Positions 12,301-21,361 of a stretch of DNA of 64,000 nucleotides are shown here, piece by piece. The position numbers were made by a program, and so were the translations under genes. The notes beneath the pieces were generated by a model. The model had not been told where the DNA came from, did no database searches, and worked only from the letters and a program-made list of their open reading frames with translations. The stretch is from Acanthaster planci. Lineage: Eukaryota > Echinodermata > Asteroidea > Valvatida > Acanthasteridae. The stretch is taken from positions 508,192-572,191 of the forward strand of contig NW_019091477.1 in the NCBI RefSeq assembly GCF_001949145.1. The letters are read 5' to 3'. Positions within the stretch are counted from its first letter, which is position 1; every line of letters begins with the position of its first letter.

Positions 12301-15300
12301 AAACAATGCACATGTGCACACTCCTTGCTCTCTTTTAAAGTTCATCTACCCGAGGCCGATGCACATTTCCTTTGCAAGCATGTACATGTATGTGTGTGTA
12401 TACACACATGTAGGCCAACAGAGACCACTGGAAATGGCATGCTACAGGATGCATCCCCTGCCTGGGGGGGGGGGAAACCTGTTAAATCACAGCTTTGTGT
12501 ACCGTTAGCAATGGCCATTTCACCACGCTCGCCTGTAGACATTAAATTTCTGAAACAACTGCACAAATTGGTGCAGGGGTGTGAGTAGCCGCTTAAAATT
12601 AAAGCTGAAAACATCCAGCAAAAAAGCTGAAATGTAAAAAGTCCCCATACTTTTGTACGGACCGGGTGTACGAAAACATCTGACATTCAGGGTTAACGTC
12701 TAAACAACAAAAGCTGAAATCGGCTAAAAAGCTGAATTCTCACACCCCTGTTGGTGATACAATGTACATGCATAACCGTCCAGCTTTTTCCAGTGGCAAA
12801 TCTATCCCACATTCGCACCATTTCTGATGCTCTCTAATACATGTACATGGCGCACATGTACGTACCGTACATGTAGGCCTACTATGTTACTGTCAGTGCG
12901 CATGTACATATATGAAAAGGAGATGTACATCATCGACATGGTCTTTAGTCTCAGGATTCTACAGCCGTGGATAATCTACGAGTACACTCTTGTATTTTCA
13001 AGACAAATAAGGAAATAGTCAGACACACTTACTCCTTTCAGTGCCTAGCGACAAGTAACAAGGTGGGAAGAAAACCTTGAAAACCTCCAGCCCAAGTAAC
13101 TTTCTAAAACTGCAAGGCGCCTGTGCCTTGGTGATAGTCCCCCTTTAGTCATACTTGGCACGGACATGTACAGTACCCAAGCAACTGGCTAAATATGGAC
13201 TTGTGGCTGGTTTTATTTTTAGGCAACTCTGTGTGACTCAGCACTGACTGCTGACTGAATTACCATACAGGTACTGTCCCGTAATTGGAGGCACTAGACA
13301 GACAGCTACTGTCCCGTAATTGGACGCACTAGACGGACAGCTACTGCACTGGGAGTGCAGTATATTAAACAGTGTGGAGCGGGTTTCATGGGACAGCTGT
13401 GAATAGAAAGTTGCTGAGCGCCAAAGATAGCTGCTTAGCAAAAATGGTTACCAGTCAAAGTAAATGTGTCATGTGATGTACATTGTTTCCGAAGGTTCCC
13501 AGCTGATTTCTGCACAGCTGAGCTCACAAATCTGCTAAGTACATGTGACACATATTTTCTAATCAAACATAGAAACTCGGTAAAGTACCATGTGAACCAC
13601 ACATGACATTAAAAATACATATACATGTATTCTGTCTTAAAAAGACCCGTCGATGTAGCGGTGCCTTCTTTCGTCTCCTGCTTCTGCGACCCAGGTTCGA
13701 ATTCCATCCAGGTCGACATGCCCGTTGGGTTTTCATTTCCTACCTCATTTTATGAGTTTAGTTATCTGGGATTTTTCCTACCATCCCCTGAACCTTAAAT
13801 GTCTTCAGTGCAATTGGGCTTGTGAGCCACGTAAACAGTGCTATGGTGGCACGTTTGAGGAATCCCCGGTTTCGTTATACTGAGAAACTTCCATGTATCC
13901 CACTTTGGTTTTTTGCTTAACCGAAAAATAATTGGCATTGATCTACTTCAGTTTTCCTGTTTCCTGGTCTGGGCGTGGGCGAGCTTTCCGAGATTCAATG
14001 TAATGAAGAGAATCGGTCGTCAAAGGAAAGTGTAACCAAAGACAGGGTGTTTAACACAAGGAAAAACTCAACTAGGCATTTGGTCTCGGCTTACGTTAAA
14101 AACAAAAAAAGTTGCACTGACTCAACGAGTTGACTTCTTGCAAACTGCCCAGAGCTGAGGGGGAAACACAAGTGAAATGCACTGACTCATGAGCTTTCGT
14201 ATCAGAGTCCTGACGTCAATGTATTGTGAGTGACGCAATTACCATCATGCGGGTACTCGGGCAAATTGTTTCAGACAACCAGCCACAATTTTTTTCTTGA
14301 GGGAGTCACCTCCTGCTATCGTCCAATCTTGTCAAGGGGAGGAAATTGAATCAAGTCTCGAGGCGCAACTCTAAAAATTGAGGTAAGGGCCGCGAGGGAA
14401 TGGGGGACTGTCACAGCCTCAACATCTCCACATGATGGCAGTTGATGCCCCGCATGCTGTATTTACTCATCCTCGAAAAATGTTTGTCTCACAGAGGCAA
14501 TCGCTTGGAATGGTTCAACTCAACCATTCTGTTCTGCAACAAGGAGATTCTAGGTTGAGTGACGGTTGGACGATACTGTTAGTATCAGCATTAATCACAG
14601 GGTTCAGCAAGGGGATGACTGAAGGAAGCGAAACTCTGATCAGCGGGTCACGAAATGAGGACAAGGCAAAGATAATTTAAAAATCAGTTAAACCTCGAGG
14701 GACCGCCTAAAAAATTGGCAACGTTTCTTGTTCCTTTTGGAAATGTCTTGCAATTGTTTTGACAAGCGCCGCTCCAAGCGTATACACTGTACATACCAAG
14801 CTGGTGGACATACGAACCATTGTACACGTAGTTATCCCCCCCAAAAAAAGACAGAGAACAGCCAATGTTAAGAATTATCGGCTACAAAAGGGAAGTGCTT
14901 GAGTTTAGCAACTATATAAATGCTTTTAAAAATCATCTGCTCTATCCAGTTTTAAGAGATGAAAAGGAAACAATTAAATTCCGAAAAATTAAAGAAAAAA
15001 GAGACATTTATTACTTACCGATTACGTACTGGAACTCGCTGGTGACTGCAATGACTTTTGCTAACGACAAATCGCGGGGGGTTTTAACCAGAGGCTGACA
15101 GCGGTACACAAACAGCCTGCAAAGATTAAAAAAATAAAGAGCTTAAGGAAAGGGAAGAAATCCATTCTCTTCTTACAATACGAAATTCTATTCAATTTAT
15201 CGGCCCCTGCTGACAACCAAGAACAGAAAAAAATCTTGTACAAAAAATGTTCAAACTTCACTGTTCACTTGTAGATCTTCCAAAAACCCATTTTCCAGTT

Positions 15301-16372
15301 AGGTAAAAAGTTGCTCTGAATTTGGACGATTCAGGACTGTCACGGTTAACACCTTCTGAATTAGGAGAAGGGTGGATACTCACGCCTGTGTGCCGGCTGC
15401 AGGGCAGTGCACCAGGGCAAATGCATATTTGCCATTGCTCAAGTCTGGTACCACAGTTCCTACGACACAGTGTGAATGTTAAGTATCAAAATTAGGATAC
15501 ATGCATCTAATTAACCATTTGAAGCAGCTCTTTCATGGTAAATTCACAGTACACGTAAATTCTGAGCAGTGTTGTAAATCTTGTCTATTTGAAGATCTCT
15601 AGATCTCAATCTACATGTAGGTACATGTACATGCATCAGATTACCAGGTCTCAGTCTAGGTATCGGACCTCCAGATCTCAATCGATGTGTAAGAGCTCTG
15701 AGTCGCAGACCTCTATGTCTCAATCTTGGACATCAAGGTCTAAATCTGTAGGTCTCAAACCTACCACTGCCTACAGGTTTTAATCAAGGATTCAGGCATG
15801 CAAATCGCAGTCTCAGACCTCTAGGTCTCTGTCTTGGACCTCAAGGTCTCAATGTAAGACCTTCAGGCCTTAGTCTAGTCTTTAGACCTCCAGGTCCCAT
15901 TCTCAAACCACAATTGCAGGTCTCGGTCTCTGACCTCAAGATTTCAGTCTAAGTATCAGACTCCTAGGTCTTAGCTTCAGACCAGTACAGGTTTAGTCTT
16001 AGTCTCTGACCTCCGGGCCTCAGTCAAGGTATCAGACCTGCAGGTCTCAATCTAGATGTCCGACTGGTAGATCTCAGTGTCAGTCCCAGACCACTAAATG
16101 TAGGCCTCGATCTCGGTCCAGGTCTTAGTGTTTGTCTCGGTTGCAGACCTTTGACGGTTGGTCTTGGACTTGAATTCCTTAGACTATGTCTCATAATTGA
16201 ACCCTAAGGTCTTGGCCTTGGTCTCTGACCCCAAGGTCTCAATTGCACTAGTGAATACTTGTTTGATGTGATAACATTGGTAGAGATTTTCACTTATAAA
16301 GGATATGTCTTTGCACTGCAAGTCGCCGCCTTCTGCCACCTTGGACTGCACAGTGTTGATCAAGACATCCAT
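224..16372 (-). CDS. OCRL: OCRL/INPP5B inositol polyphosphate 5-phosphatase gene, coding span (3' part outside window)
   Basis: Fifteen exons on the minus strand join without a frame break into 732 codons. Known role of the family: it removes the 5-phosphate of PI(4,5)P2 and PI(3,4,5)P3 on endosomes, coated pits and Golgi membranes. Seen here: a PH-like N-terminus (residues about 1-125), a Ser/Pro-rich linker with AP-2 and clathrin motifs (about 128-360), and the full catalytic core (about 400-695) with [40 protein letters not shown] and SDHKPV. The ASH and RhoGAP domains expected after residue 732 lie left of position 1. The SLLGFEDDF segment resembles human OCRL more than INPP5B; many invertebrates have one gene for both. 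Exons in coding order: 16294-16372, 15384-15459, 15019-15116, 10283-10411, 9529-9972, 6691-6756, 5724-5910, 4502-4844, 4060-4176, 3826-3933, 3406-3485, 2844-2955, 2202-2311, 898-1033, 224-334. All except the first are strongly supported. Confidence 0.93.
898..1033 (-). CDS. OCRL: OCRL exon 14: catalytic motifs PAWCDRI and SDHKPV
   Basis: Encodes residues about 651-695, including [16 protein letters not shown] and [13 protein letters not shown]. The first is the conserved PAWCDR motif; the second carries the invariant DH pair needed for catalysis in the 5-phosphatase/AP-endonuclease fold. The acceptor is cttcccag, entering after two bases of a split Ser codon; the donor is gtacgt. All key residues of this part of the active site are intact. 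Confidence 0.95.
1141..1318. repeat. Foldback (hairpin) element, 75-bp arms
   Basis: The left arm (1141-1215) and right arm (1244-1318) are inverted copies matching at most positions, around a 28-base loop that contains TTAACCCTTTCC. Both arms carry the same order of words: CAATACGG/GAATACGG, ATTCACAATAG, GCCTCCAA, GTTTGCAACG, TGGCCA, GAAGTCTGT. It lies in the OCRL intron between the exons at 898 and 2202. It looks like a foldback MITE. It has no coding capacity; the open frames across it come from the repeat. Confidence 0.75.
2202..2311 (-). CDS. OCRL: OCRL exon 13: FxPTYKYD segment of the phosphatase domain
   Basis: Encodes [18 protein letters not shown] and then [18 protein letters not shown], the well conserved segment just before the PAWCDR motif. 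The acceptor is tattggcag, the donor is gtgaag, and it ends with two bases of the Ser codon completed by the next exon. 110 bp, phase-consistent with both neighbours. Confidence 0.93.
2844..2955 (-). CDS. OCRL: OCRL exon 12: WMGDLNYR catalytic motif
   Basis: Encodes [20 protein letters not shown] and then [25 protein letters not shown] is the signature GDLN(Y/F)R motif of inositol polyphosphate 5-phosphatases (residues about 580-587), holding active-site Asp and Asn. The acceptor is cctcggcag, the donor is gtgcat, and 112 bp keep the frame. Confidence 0.95.
3090..3335. repeat. Two-copy direct duplication inside an OCRL intron
   Basis: Segments 3090-3199 and 3227-3335 are imperfect direct copies, 137 bp apart. 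Both read GAT(G/C)ATAGG, then GAAAACTGG, ACATTCTGCATCA, GTGCAAGTTTGAAATT and GGCTACCATG. The duplication is intronic and shows no coding signal. Confidence 0.7.
3406..3485 (-). CDS. OCRL: OCRL exon 11: DYNDICSRM segment
   Basis: Encodes [20 protein letters not shown] and then SITRGH, with the final Glu codon split across the next intron. It corresponds to DYKDICARMSF in human OCRL, between the NSHLAAH and GDLNYR motifs. The acceptor is ctctccag and the donor is gtaagt. Confidence 0.94.
3826..3933 (-). CDS. OCRL: OCRL exon 10: [10 protein letters not shown] and NSHLAAH motifs
   Basis: A phase-0 exon of 36 codons: [19 protein letters not shown], then [24 protein letters not shown] (residues about 534-540) is a conserved active-site motif, with the His contributing to phosphate binding. 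The acceptor is cctcttag and the donor is gtggga, weaker than its neighbours. Confidence 0.95.
4060..4176 (-). CDS. OCRL: OCRL exon 9: [11 protein letters not shown] and [10 protein letters not shown] segment
   Basis: A phase-0 exon of 39 codons: [19 protein letters not shown], then the region ending [11 protein letters not shown]. It corresponds to [18 protein letters not shown] through [11 protein letters not shown] of human OCRL, a core beta strand plus substrate-facing loop. The acceptor is gcatttcag and the donor is gtgagc. Confidence 0.95.
4268..4375 (+). repeat. SINE-like repeat copy
   Basis: This segment shares an ordered set of words with 13640-13880: a pyrimidine-rich stretch, then (T/C)G(C/T)GACCC(A/G)(A/G)GTTC, ATTCCA/ATCCCA, and later GGGTTTTCA. 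The stretch at 4320-4332 resembles a degenerate RNA polymerase III B box. It is the more degraded of the two copies and sits in an OCRL intron. Confidence 0.45.
4502..4844 (-). CDS. OCRL: OCRL exon 8: start of the 5-phosphatase domain
   Basis: The 343-bp exon opens with [20 protein letters not shown], a linker corresponding to the region before the OCRL catalytic domain. It then runs through [24 protein letters not shown] (residues about 401-413), [18 protein letters not shown] and ends at [16 protein letters not shown] and GFQELDLS are the first two catalytic motifs; the Asn and Glu that bind the metal are present. The acceptor is cggcag after one base of a split Leu codon; the donor is gtgagt. 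Confidence 0.95.
4955..5388. mobile_element. Non-autonomous DNA transposon (MITE) with long terminal inverted repeats
   Basis: The ends read TAGAGGGAT (4955-4963) and ATCCCTCTA (5380-5388). The inverted similarity continues inward for about 70 bp: both arms contain TCTGCGCAT(T/A)TCCGCAT followed by CGAGGCT and TGTGTT. A TA at each end fits a TA target duplication, as in Tc1/mariner-type elements; this family assignment is inference. No transposase is present. It lies between the OCRL exons ending at 4844 and 5724. Confidence 0.7.
5724..5910 (-). CDS. OCRL: OCRL exon 7: linker with FEDDF AP-2 binding motif
   Basis: Encodes a Ser/Thr-rich linker containing [28 protein letters not shown] matches SGLLGFEDNF of human OCRL, where FEDNF binds the alpha-appendage of the AP-2 clathrin adaptor. 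The FxDxF motif is encoded at 5861-5875 (residues 310-314). The acceptor is ggtcccag and the donor is gtaaga; it enters and leaves inside split codons in phase with both neighbours. Confidence 0.92.
5911..6690. other. OCRL intron without recognised genes
   Basis: Intron sequence between exons 6 and 7. It carries a short TACATGTA-rich patch near 6150-6200 and otherwise nothing I recognise. Confidence 0.6.
6691..6756 (-). CDS. OCRL: OCRL exon 6: short Ser-rich linker exon
   Basis: A 66-bp exon encoding [20 protein letters not shown] within the linker. It has a cttgcag acceptor and a gtaagt donor, and its phases fit both neighbours (it completes an Ala codon and leaves one base). Linker sequence is poorly conserved, so support comes from splice sites and phase rather than homology. 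It could be an alternatively used cassette, since 66 bp is a multiple of three. Confidence 0.75.
8010..8350. repeat. TACATG-rich degenerate cluster
   Basis: Dense, irregularly spaced copies of the self-complementary words ACATGT, TACATGTA and GTACATGTAC, mixed with TACACATG and GTATAC. Because the unit is palindromic, both strands look alike and long Tyr/Met/Val/His/Cys frames open on each strand; these are not genes. Smaller clusters of the same words occur near 6170, 10740-10935, 11055, 12170-12420, 12840-12910, 54780-55135, 59150-59225 and 62390. Confidence 0.8.
8704..8953. repeat. Dispersed repeat with GGGTCATTCCATAAATTTGGGG ends
   Basis: AAATTTGGGGTCCA near 8716-8730 is inverted at 8935-8948 (TTGGACCCCAAATT), giving terminal inverted repeats. 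The inner part (from 8827, reading TTGTTCGGCAGGT...TCACTCCTGGAAAT) has a clear relative at 63131-63255. Probably a degraded non-autonomous DNA element; no coding capacity. Confidence 0.6.
9529..9972 (-). CDS. OCRL: OCRL exon 5: large linker exon with DPF, FLDPF and clathrin-box-like motifs
   Basis: Encodes 147 full codons. It starts with [20 protein letters not shown] (end of the PH-like region) and continues into a Pro/Ser/Thr/Asn-rich linker. Short motifs visible: DPF at residues 160-162, FLDPF at 189-193 (encoded at 9776-9790), and LVDLE at 250-254 (encoded at 9593-9607). FxDxF and DPF are AP-2 appendage ligands, and L-hydrophobic-x-hydrophobic-(D/E) is the clathrin box; their use here is inferred. 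The acceptor is tatctacag, the donor is gtaaga, and the reading is continuous with exons 4 and 6. Frames on the plus strand here are shadows. Confidence 0.92.
10283..10411 (-). CDS. OCRL: OCRL exon 4: C-terminal half of PH-like domain
   Basis: Encodes [20 protein letters not shown], then [20 protein letters not shown]. This corresponds in position to the last strands and helix of the OCRL PH domain (human [21 protein letters not shown]). Conservation is low, but the acceptor (ttccgtag), the donor (gtgagg) and the phases all fit. Confidence 0.88.
13272..13341. repeat. Tandem duplication of a 35-bp unit
   Basis: Two adjacent copies of TACTGTCCCGTAATTGGA followed by (G/C)GCACTAGAC(A/G)GACAGC start at 13272 and 13307, with two differences, then the start of a third copy (TACTG). 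Intronic, no coding meaning. Confidence 0.8.
13640..13880 (+). repeat. SINE-like repeat with polymerase III B-box-like sequence
   Basis: The segment contains GGTTCGAATTCC at 13694-13705, close to the tRNA-gene B box consensus, preceded by TAGCGGTGCC that could be a degraded A box. The order of words is shared with 4268-4375. This pattern fits a tRNA-derived SINE, but no foldable tRNA is present and no target duplication was found. Confidence 0.5.
15019..15116 (-). CDS. OCRL: OCRL exon 3: PH-like domain strands
   Basis: Encodes [20 protein letters not shown], then [12 protein letters not shown]. It aligns in position with LFLYTHRRMAITGDDVSLDQ of human INPP5B and the DIIPINSHFRCV part of OCRL. 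The acceptor is ctttgcag and the donor is gtaagt; 98 bp, phase-consistent. Confidence 0.9.
15384..15459 (-). CDS. OCRL: OCRL exon 2: start of PH-like domain
   Basis: Encodes [20 protein letters not shown], then AGTQ, followed by a split Ala codon. It matches the position of the first PH strands (for example LLGLVRY in INPP5B). The acceptor is gtcgtag and the donor is gtgagt, both of good strength. Confidence 0.88.
15595..16245. repeat. Degenerate array of AGACCTC/AGGTCTCA repeats in OCRL intron 1
   Basis: About 650 bp are built from diverged units centred on (A/G)GACCTC(C/A)AGGTCTCA(G/A)TCT, spaced roughly 20-35 bp. GACCTCCAGGTC is itself nearly palindromic. The array starts about 50 bp inside intron 1 from the proposed first exon (donor at 16288-16293) and ends about 135 bp before exon 2. 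Copies are too unequal for a fixed period to be read by eye. Confidence 0.75.
16294..16372 (-). CDS. OCRL: OCRL exon 1: proposed start codon
   Basis: Proposed first coding exon: [20 protein letters not shown] then KDISFI. It is chosen because the ATG lies in a favourable context (A at -3, G at +4), the 26 codons end with one base before a gtgaaa donor that restores the phase needed by exon 2, and the start resembles MDQSVAIQETLAEGEY of human INPP5B. The donor is only moderate and the similarity is short, so another first exon further right is possible. Confidence 0.6.
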
Positions 16373-17949
16373 TTCGGCACAGCGTGGGTTGAAGTGGTCC
16401 TTCTATTCATGCATGTACCTGATGGATGAACGAGCCAAACAAATATTAACTTTGTGTTGATCATCTACGTTGACAGAGATGAGCACCACCGCGCTTCGGT
16501 ATGTCGTCATCACTTTCAATGTCCGCAACAATGCACACAGACAATGCTTGTTAACTCGTGTGATTTACGCATTTAAAACAATAGGATTATCAAAGACAGG
16601 TACTTACAACGCGATGTATTTACAGGTGCTTTGCATTACAACTAGCAGGGTAATTCTGTAATTGGCCCAATGCCATGGAGATGTTGGAAAATGTAATGAT
16701 CTTCCAACAATACGCTTCTTATAAACGCAAATATGTTCGTCCATTTAATACATGTAGCAAACTAGTGGTGAACAATGAGCAACATATACACCACAGGTGT
16801 GTAATCATACAGGATGTGATGATTACACACAAATAACCTGATATTGGCCGTTGCACGATAGGCACAACTTTTCTGGGAAGTTAATTAAATTACCGTAGTG
16901 TGCGTCGGGAGGGTTTCACTGCATGTGTGTACATGTACACAAACTTCAAAATGTCACGCTCCAACATGTCCAGAGAAGCCAGTGAGAGAACACCTTCATG
17001 CTGTACTCCACGGCCACGCATGTACCAGCAAGTGTGAGCTACATCAACATGCACATGTTGGCTCCTTACAAACTAGCATTACAGGTCAAAGTTCATCATC
17101 CAGTTTACGAGTAGTAATGAATAACGCATGCCTGTCAGTTTAAAAACGGAAGTTTTGGTTTCTTTCAAAATGATTTATATTTCACTGGGAGCAATACATT
17201 CCTAATCGTGAGTATTCATTTTTTGTACATACATGTACGTGTACGCACTCCTGGATAGGCTGATTTATCATTGTCCCACGAGTTAGTTTCAATTTCGGTA
17301 CAAATGTACACATACTTCCTCAGTGGACTTCACAAGCCAGTCCACACGGTGTAATGCTGACGTGCTGGGTGTATTTATTTTTCAAGAACTGCCGTACCAC
17401 TGAAAAGTTTGACGTAAGAATGCATCCTACATGTAATTCTGACCAATTCTTTGGCTTGAAACCCTGCGAAAGTCGACAGCATACAGCAGTCATGGAAAAC
17501 CTTGAGTGTTGAACCATCTTCCAGGCTAAACGGCCTTTGAGTTCCCAGGCCTACCAGCCGGTCACCACAGGTTGAAACAGTGACGGCGTTGCATGGGATT
17601 TGCGCCTACTGTCTCAGAACTTCAAGTTATCTCTACACAGTTGATTGCCTTACTAATTAGAGTGAGATTAAAGAATTGTCATTTTTGAAAAAGTAGGAAG
17701 CACAAAGGTTTTATTATCTTGATGAAAAAAAAAATTTATTCTACTTACTAATTTGCATGACTGCGTATTAAACTGGGCCTTAGCACAGGTGAGGAAACGA
17801 TAAAAACCTGATAATTGTCAGGACTGAAATTAATTAAGAGGAGCAAGTGTTTCTGTATATGTATGTCCTCATGTTGACAAGCACTGGCGCCCTTTCTTGC
17901 GCTACCAGTGACTGAATGCACTCTACTGACAAACCTGTTCATTCCAATA

Positions 17950-18225
17950 CTCGCCTATGGTTTAACAGCACAGATATGCATGAATGCCAACAGTCACTCT
18001 TGTGCATGTATTTTCTACATGGCACACAAACATGCACAGGTTCAGTGTGTACACAGTAGATTGCCAGCACAAAANGATGCACGTGAAACAGTGAGGCATA
18101 GTTGTTGGACAGCACATAAAATGCTGATATTCCTGTGTAGGATAGTTGGTGCAGTGCACAACACAACACAGCTGTGCATCTTTGTGCAGCTGATTAATTG
18201 ACCCAAAGAGTGACCTACGGTTAAC
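17950..18225. repeat. Diverged relative of the TTAA-flanked MITE at 29481-29623
   Basis: The segment shares, in the same order, ACAGCACA(A/G)ATATGCA, GTCACTC, TTGGTGCAGTGCACAACAC, GACACAGCTGTGC/CACAGCTGTGC, TGACCCAAAGAGTGAC and GGTTAA with 29477-29627. It carries an extra internal stretch with the single N (18074). Ends are too diverged to set precisely. Confidence 0.6.
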
Positions 18226-18940
18226 CTCGGAGGAAGCAAAATCTCCCTGTGAATTTTATTTCACTACTTGGCCAATTAGTTTTAGACCTCCAAACATCTT
18301 TGGAGGCTGCTTGCTCTGCTGTAACATCAAAAATAAGAATAATTTACTTGCTGCCCGTTGAGATGACCCCAAACTCCAACCCTCTTTTGTTCACATTTAA
18401 TGGCTGATGTCACCTTGTTCTCCTAAAAAGCCCAACCCAACACCCCTGGCAAACTTGCCCTTTGTCAATCTGTTCCTACGCTGACTCAGTCCAAGCCAAA
18501 CCATCCCCCCACCAGCCAACTTACTGCCTCATCCCTTATCAATCTCCCAGCTCCCACCCCTCCTTGTCTGCTTGCCAATTCTGCCGATCTGTCTCTATTT
18601 TTAGTCAACACGAGTCCTTGCCAACTCACCCCCTGGCTTGCTTCCTCTTACCCTTGCCAATCTGCCCCTGCAGTACATGCCATATTTAGCAAAACTAACC
18701 GACTCACCCCTTGCCTATACAGTGCTCACTACCCATTGCTAGGGCCGATATATACAGTTCCGAGTTTCTGAATGTGTGACAAACTTAAGTACTATAATAA
18801 CCCCTGAACATGCTGAATGTCTCATTTGAAAAGAGAGAGGGCAGGCCTTACATGGTCCGATAATATATATCAAGTAGTCTACACAAAACACGAAGGGGGT
18901 AGAGTTCCATGGCATACATGTTCGTGTAGGCCTATACGAA

Positions 18941-19347
18941 AATTATGGAAAGAGTTCCATATACCGATAACACCAATTTGACCTTAAAATGTTACAACGG
19001 CCGTCAGAAAGTGATATACCCAGCAAGAAACGAGACCAAGGAATACAGAGCCTGTGTGCGTAGCCGTGCTACATGTACATGCTGCACAAAATGTTCAATG
19101 CCAGAGGAAATCATGCAATAAACTTGCGCCGGTGTTCAGTTCTGCGCGAATATTGAAGCGTACCAGTGAAAATGGGCTCGGTCATGCCCATGCTCAGTTC
19201 TGCAGCAGTGTAGCGGTGCTACACAGAAGACTCTGTTGTCTCATACTGTATCTGGCTACAATTGGGTTTTTTTCAGACAAGTCTCACAGGTTTGTGCACA
19301 GGGGGCACATTCAAGTGTTGCCCGTATATGGAACTCTTTCCAAAATT
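18941..19347. repeat. Inverted repeat arms 18941-18966 and 19323-19347
   Basis: AATTATGGAAAGAGTTCCATATACCG is followed about 355 bp later by its near-perfect reverse complement CGTATATGGAACTCTTTCCAAAATT. The interior has no recognised gene. A separate direct repeat partly overlaps: TTTTTCAGAC...GCACAGGG at about 19270-19302 recurs at about 19524-19558. Possibly the remains of an inverted-repeat transposon. Confidence 0.6.
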
Positions 19348-21361
19348 ACTAGTTTTCCCCTCCAGTTTTCAATCAGAGACATGCAGGCCTCCATTAAGGC
19401 CTACGGTTTCCCACGCCTACCCCAAGAGTCAACTTTAGTAGGGAAAATATTAAAACATTGCCATTTTTAGGCCTCTATGTACACGTACATGTCATGCATG
19501 TACTTACAAAATACATGCAAATTTTTCAGACCAGCCTTAAAGGCTTTGCGCACAGGGTGTCACGTGATGTCCATGAAGTCACACGAGTTTTCTACATGCT
19601 TCAATCACTGAGCAACAATCATGTTGATATTGTCCCTGCTAAAATTTAGCCTTCATCACACAGTCATGACAGTGCATGTTGGCAGTTAGCCCTGCAGGTT
19701 ATCATTTTCTGATGGATATTGGATAGTCATGATTAAACACTTCTTTATTTCAAGGCAAAATTAGCGATGTCCGTACACGGACTTCTTTACCATGAAATTC
19801 ATTCTTTCCCTCCGTCTGTTGTTGATGCAACCAGTATAATCATAGATGGTCATAACGGCGAAGTGCAGTGACAGACATGACAGACACACAAGTCACGACA
19901 CTAGGCCTACGGTCATGACGGTGCCAACACTTCCGTATTATTTTTCATCAAGCTATTACTAGTCCTATATACATCAGTCTCAGTTTGCCAATAGACTTTG
20001 CTATTTCATCAAAAGCCTATCTGTAACGGATCCTCTGAAATCTATACGTCCAATCTCACCTCAAAAAGTGGAGAAATCGGCAACACTATCTACCGGAATC
20101 TCACGTATACCGGTACAGGGCCATTCATCCATTTTGCATAAAACTCGCGGGAGTTCCACGTAGCACGTCGCGAGATGGCTCGAGATTTTACACCTGTCTT
20201 TCGTACGCGCGCATCGTAGGTCTGGTGTTCAACACAAGGGGCGGAGAAAGTTGTAAAATGGGGGGAGGGGGAACACGTGTGCACTTTATAAGGATTTTTG
20301 AGAAGGGGTGAGTTTCTTAATCGGGGGGGTGGGATTGAAAAGAAATTGAGCATTTCGATGGAGAAAAACTGTGAATGCTAAAAATTGGGCAAATTTTGAT
20401 CGCAAAAAAATCTCGGGGAACATTTTCTACCCTTTCCATAATGGAGAATTATTTGTGGTCTTTAAGTTTTACATCGATAATTGAAAATTTAGGGTTCCTT
20501 GTAACTCAGCCAACATAGATGTATATTCCCAAGAAATGCAACCATACCTCACTTCCCAAGAAATAAATTTGGGGAAAAAAATGAATTCAGCCAAGACATG
20601 AAGTTTCAGGTATTTAAACAGCTAGGGATATGTTTTATTACGCCTGGTCACCTGACTCCTCTTTCTTTGTACACCATACGGCAAGAGTAATCGTCAGTAA
20701 CACACTTCCTACCAACGAACCTTTATAATCAATCTAAGCTGGATAATGGAGACTTGATTTGTCCTTATTTCGATTAGGACTAATTACATTTACGAATGTA
20801 AATTTTGGATTAACAATAAAGAGTCAATTGGTCAATATACATGTAATTTAGTACAGTTTTGGTTCTGACAATTTCTCCGCCTATTTATTTTTTTGATTGA
20901 TTGATTTTTTTTACAGCAAAACCTATTTCAAAAGCGAACCTAGATGTGTAACTTCTCTAAATGTTACTGGGAGACATGGTCATAATTTTCTTGTTTAATT
21001 AAACTTCGACAGTTTCAACAAAACCCCCCCCAAAAAAGGCCAGGAATTGCAGAGTACATTGCACATGAAGAAAGTCAAAGTAGTATCTAGCGGTTACGTT
21101 ACAGTTATGGCACGGTTAAGTGTCATCGTGGTTATTCCCATAACTTGCATCATCGCTGCATACATGCACACAAACCTGGACAAATTTAGTACACATGCAA
21201 CAGCCACTAATGAAGAGTGTGAAAACAACTAAACCAATAGCTAGGAAAGTACTAACACCTGTTTCATGTATCAAAGTATCAGGGTGTGAACCACAAAGTA
21301 TTGAGACACTGTTTTCACAACCAAATGGGTTAGGGAATATTAAAGTTTGAGGTTTTTGTTT

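Larger units (their letters stand above)
10412..15018. other. Large OCRL intron
   Basis: A 4.6-kb intron without recognisable genes. It holds TACATG clusters (10740-10935, 12170-12420, 12840-12910), homopolymer G runs (11522-11533, 12463-12474), a 35-bp tandem duplication at 13272-13341 and a SINE-like copy at 13640-13880. The CCCC-rich and ATG-containing frames in it look random. Confidence 0.6.
16373..20700. other. Region upstream of OCRL: 5' flank, no gene recognised
   Basis: Presumed 5' UTR/promoter side of the OCRL gene. A patch at about 20150-20235 is denser in CpG (words such as CTCGCGGG, CACGTCGCGAG, GTACGCGCGCATCG) than its surroundings and could mark a promoter; no TATA box or initiator is convincing. 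Pyrimidine-rich CCAAC/CTTGCC sequence fills 18430-18700. Repeats at 17950-18225 and 18941-19347 are listed separately. Confidence 0.4.
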
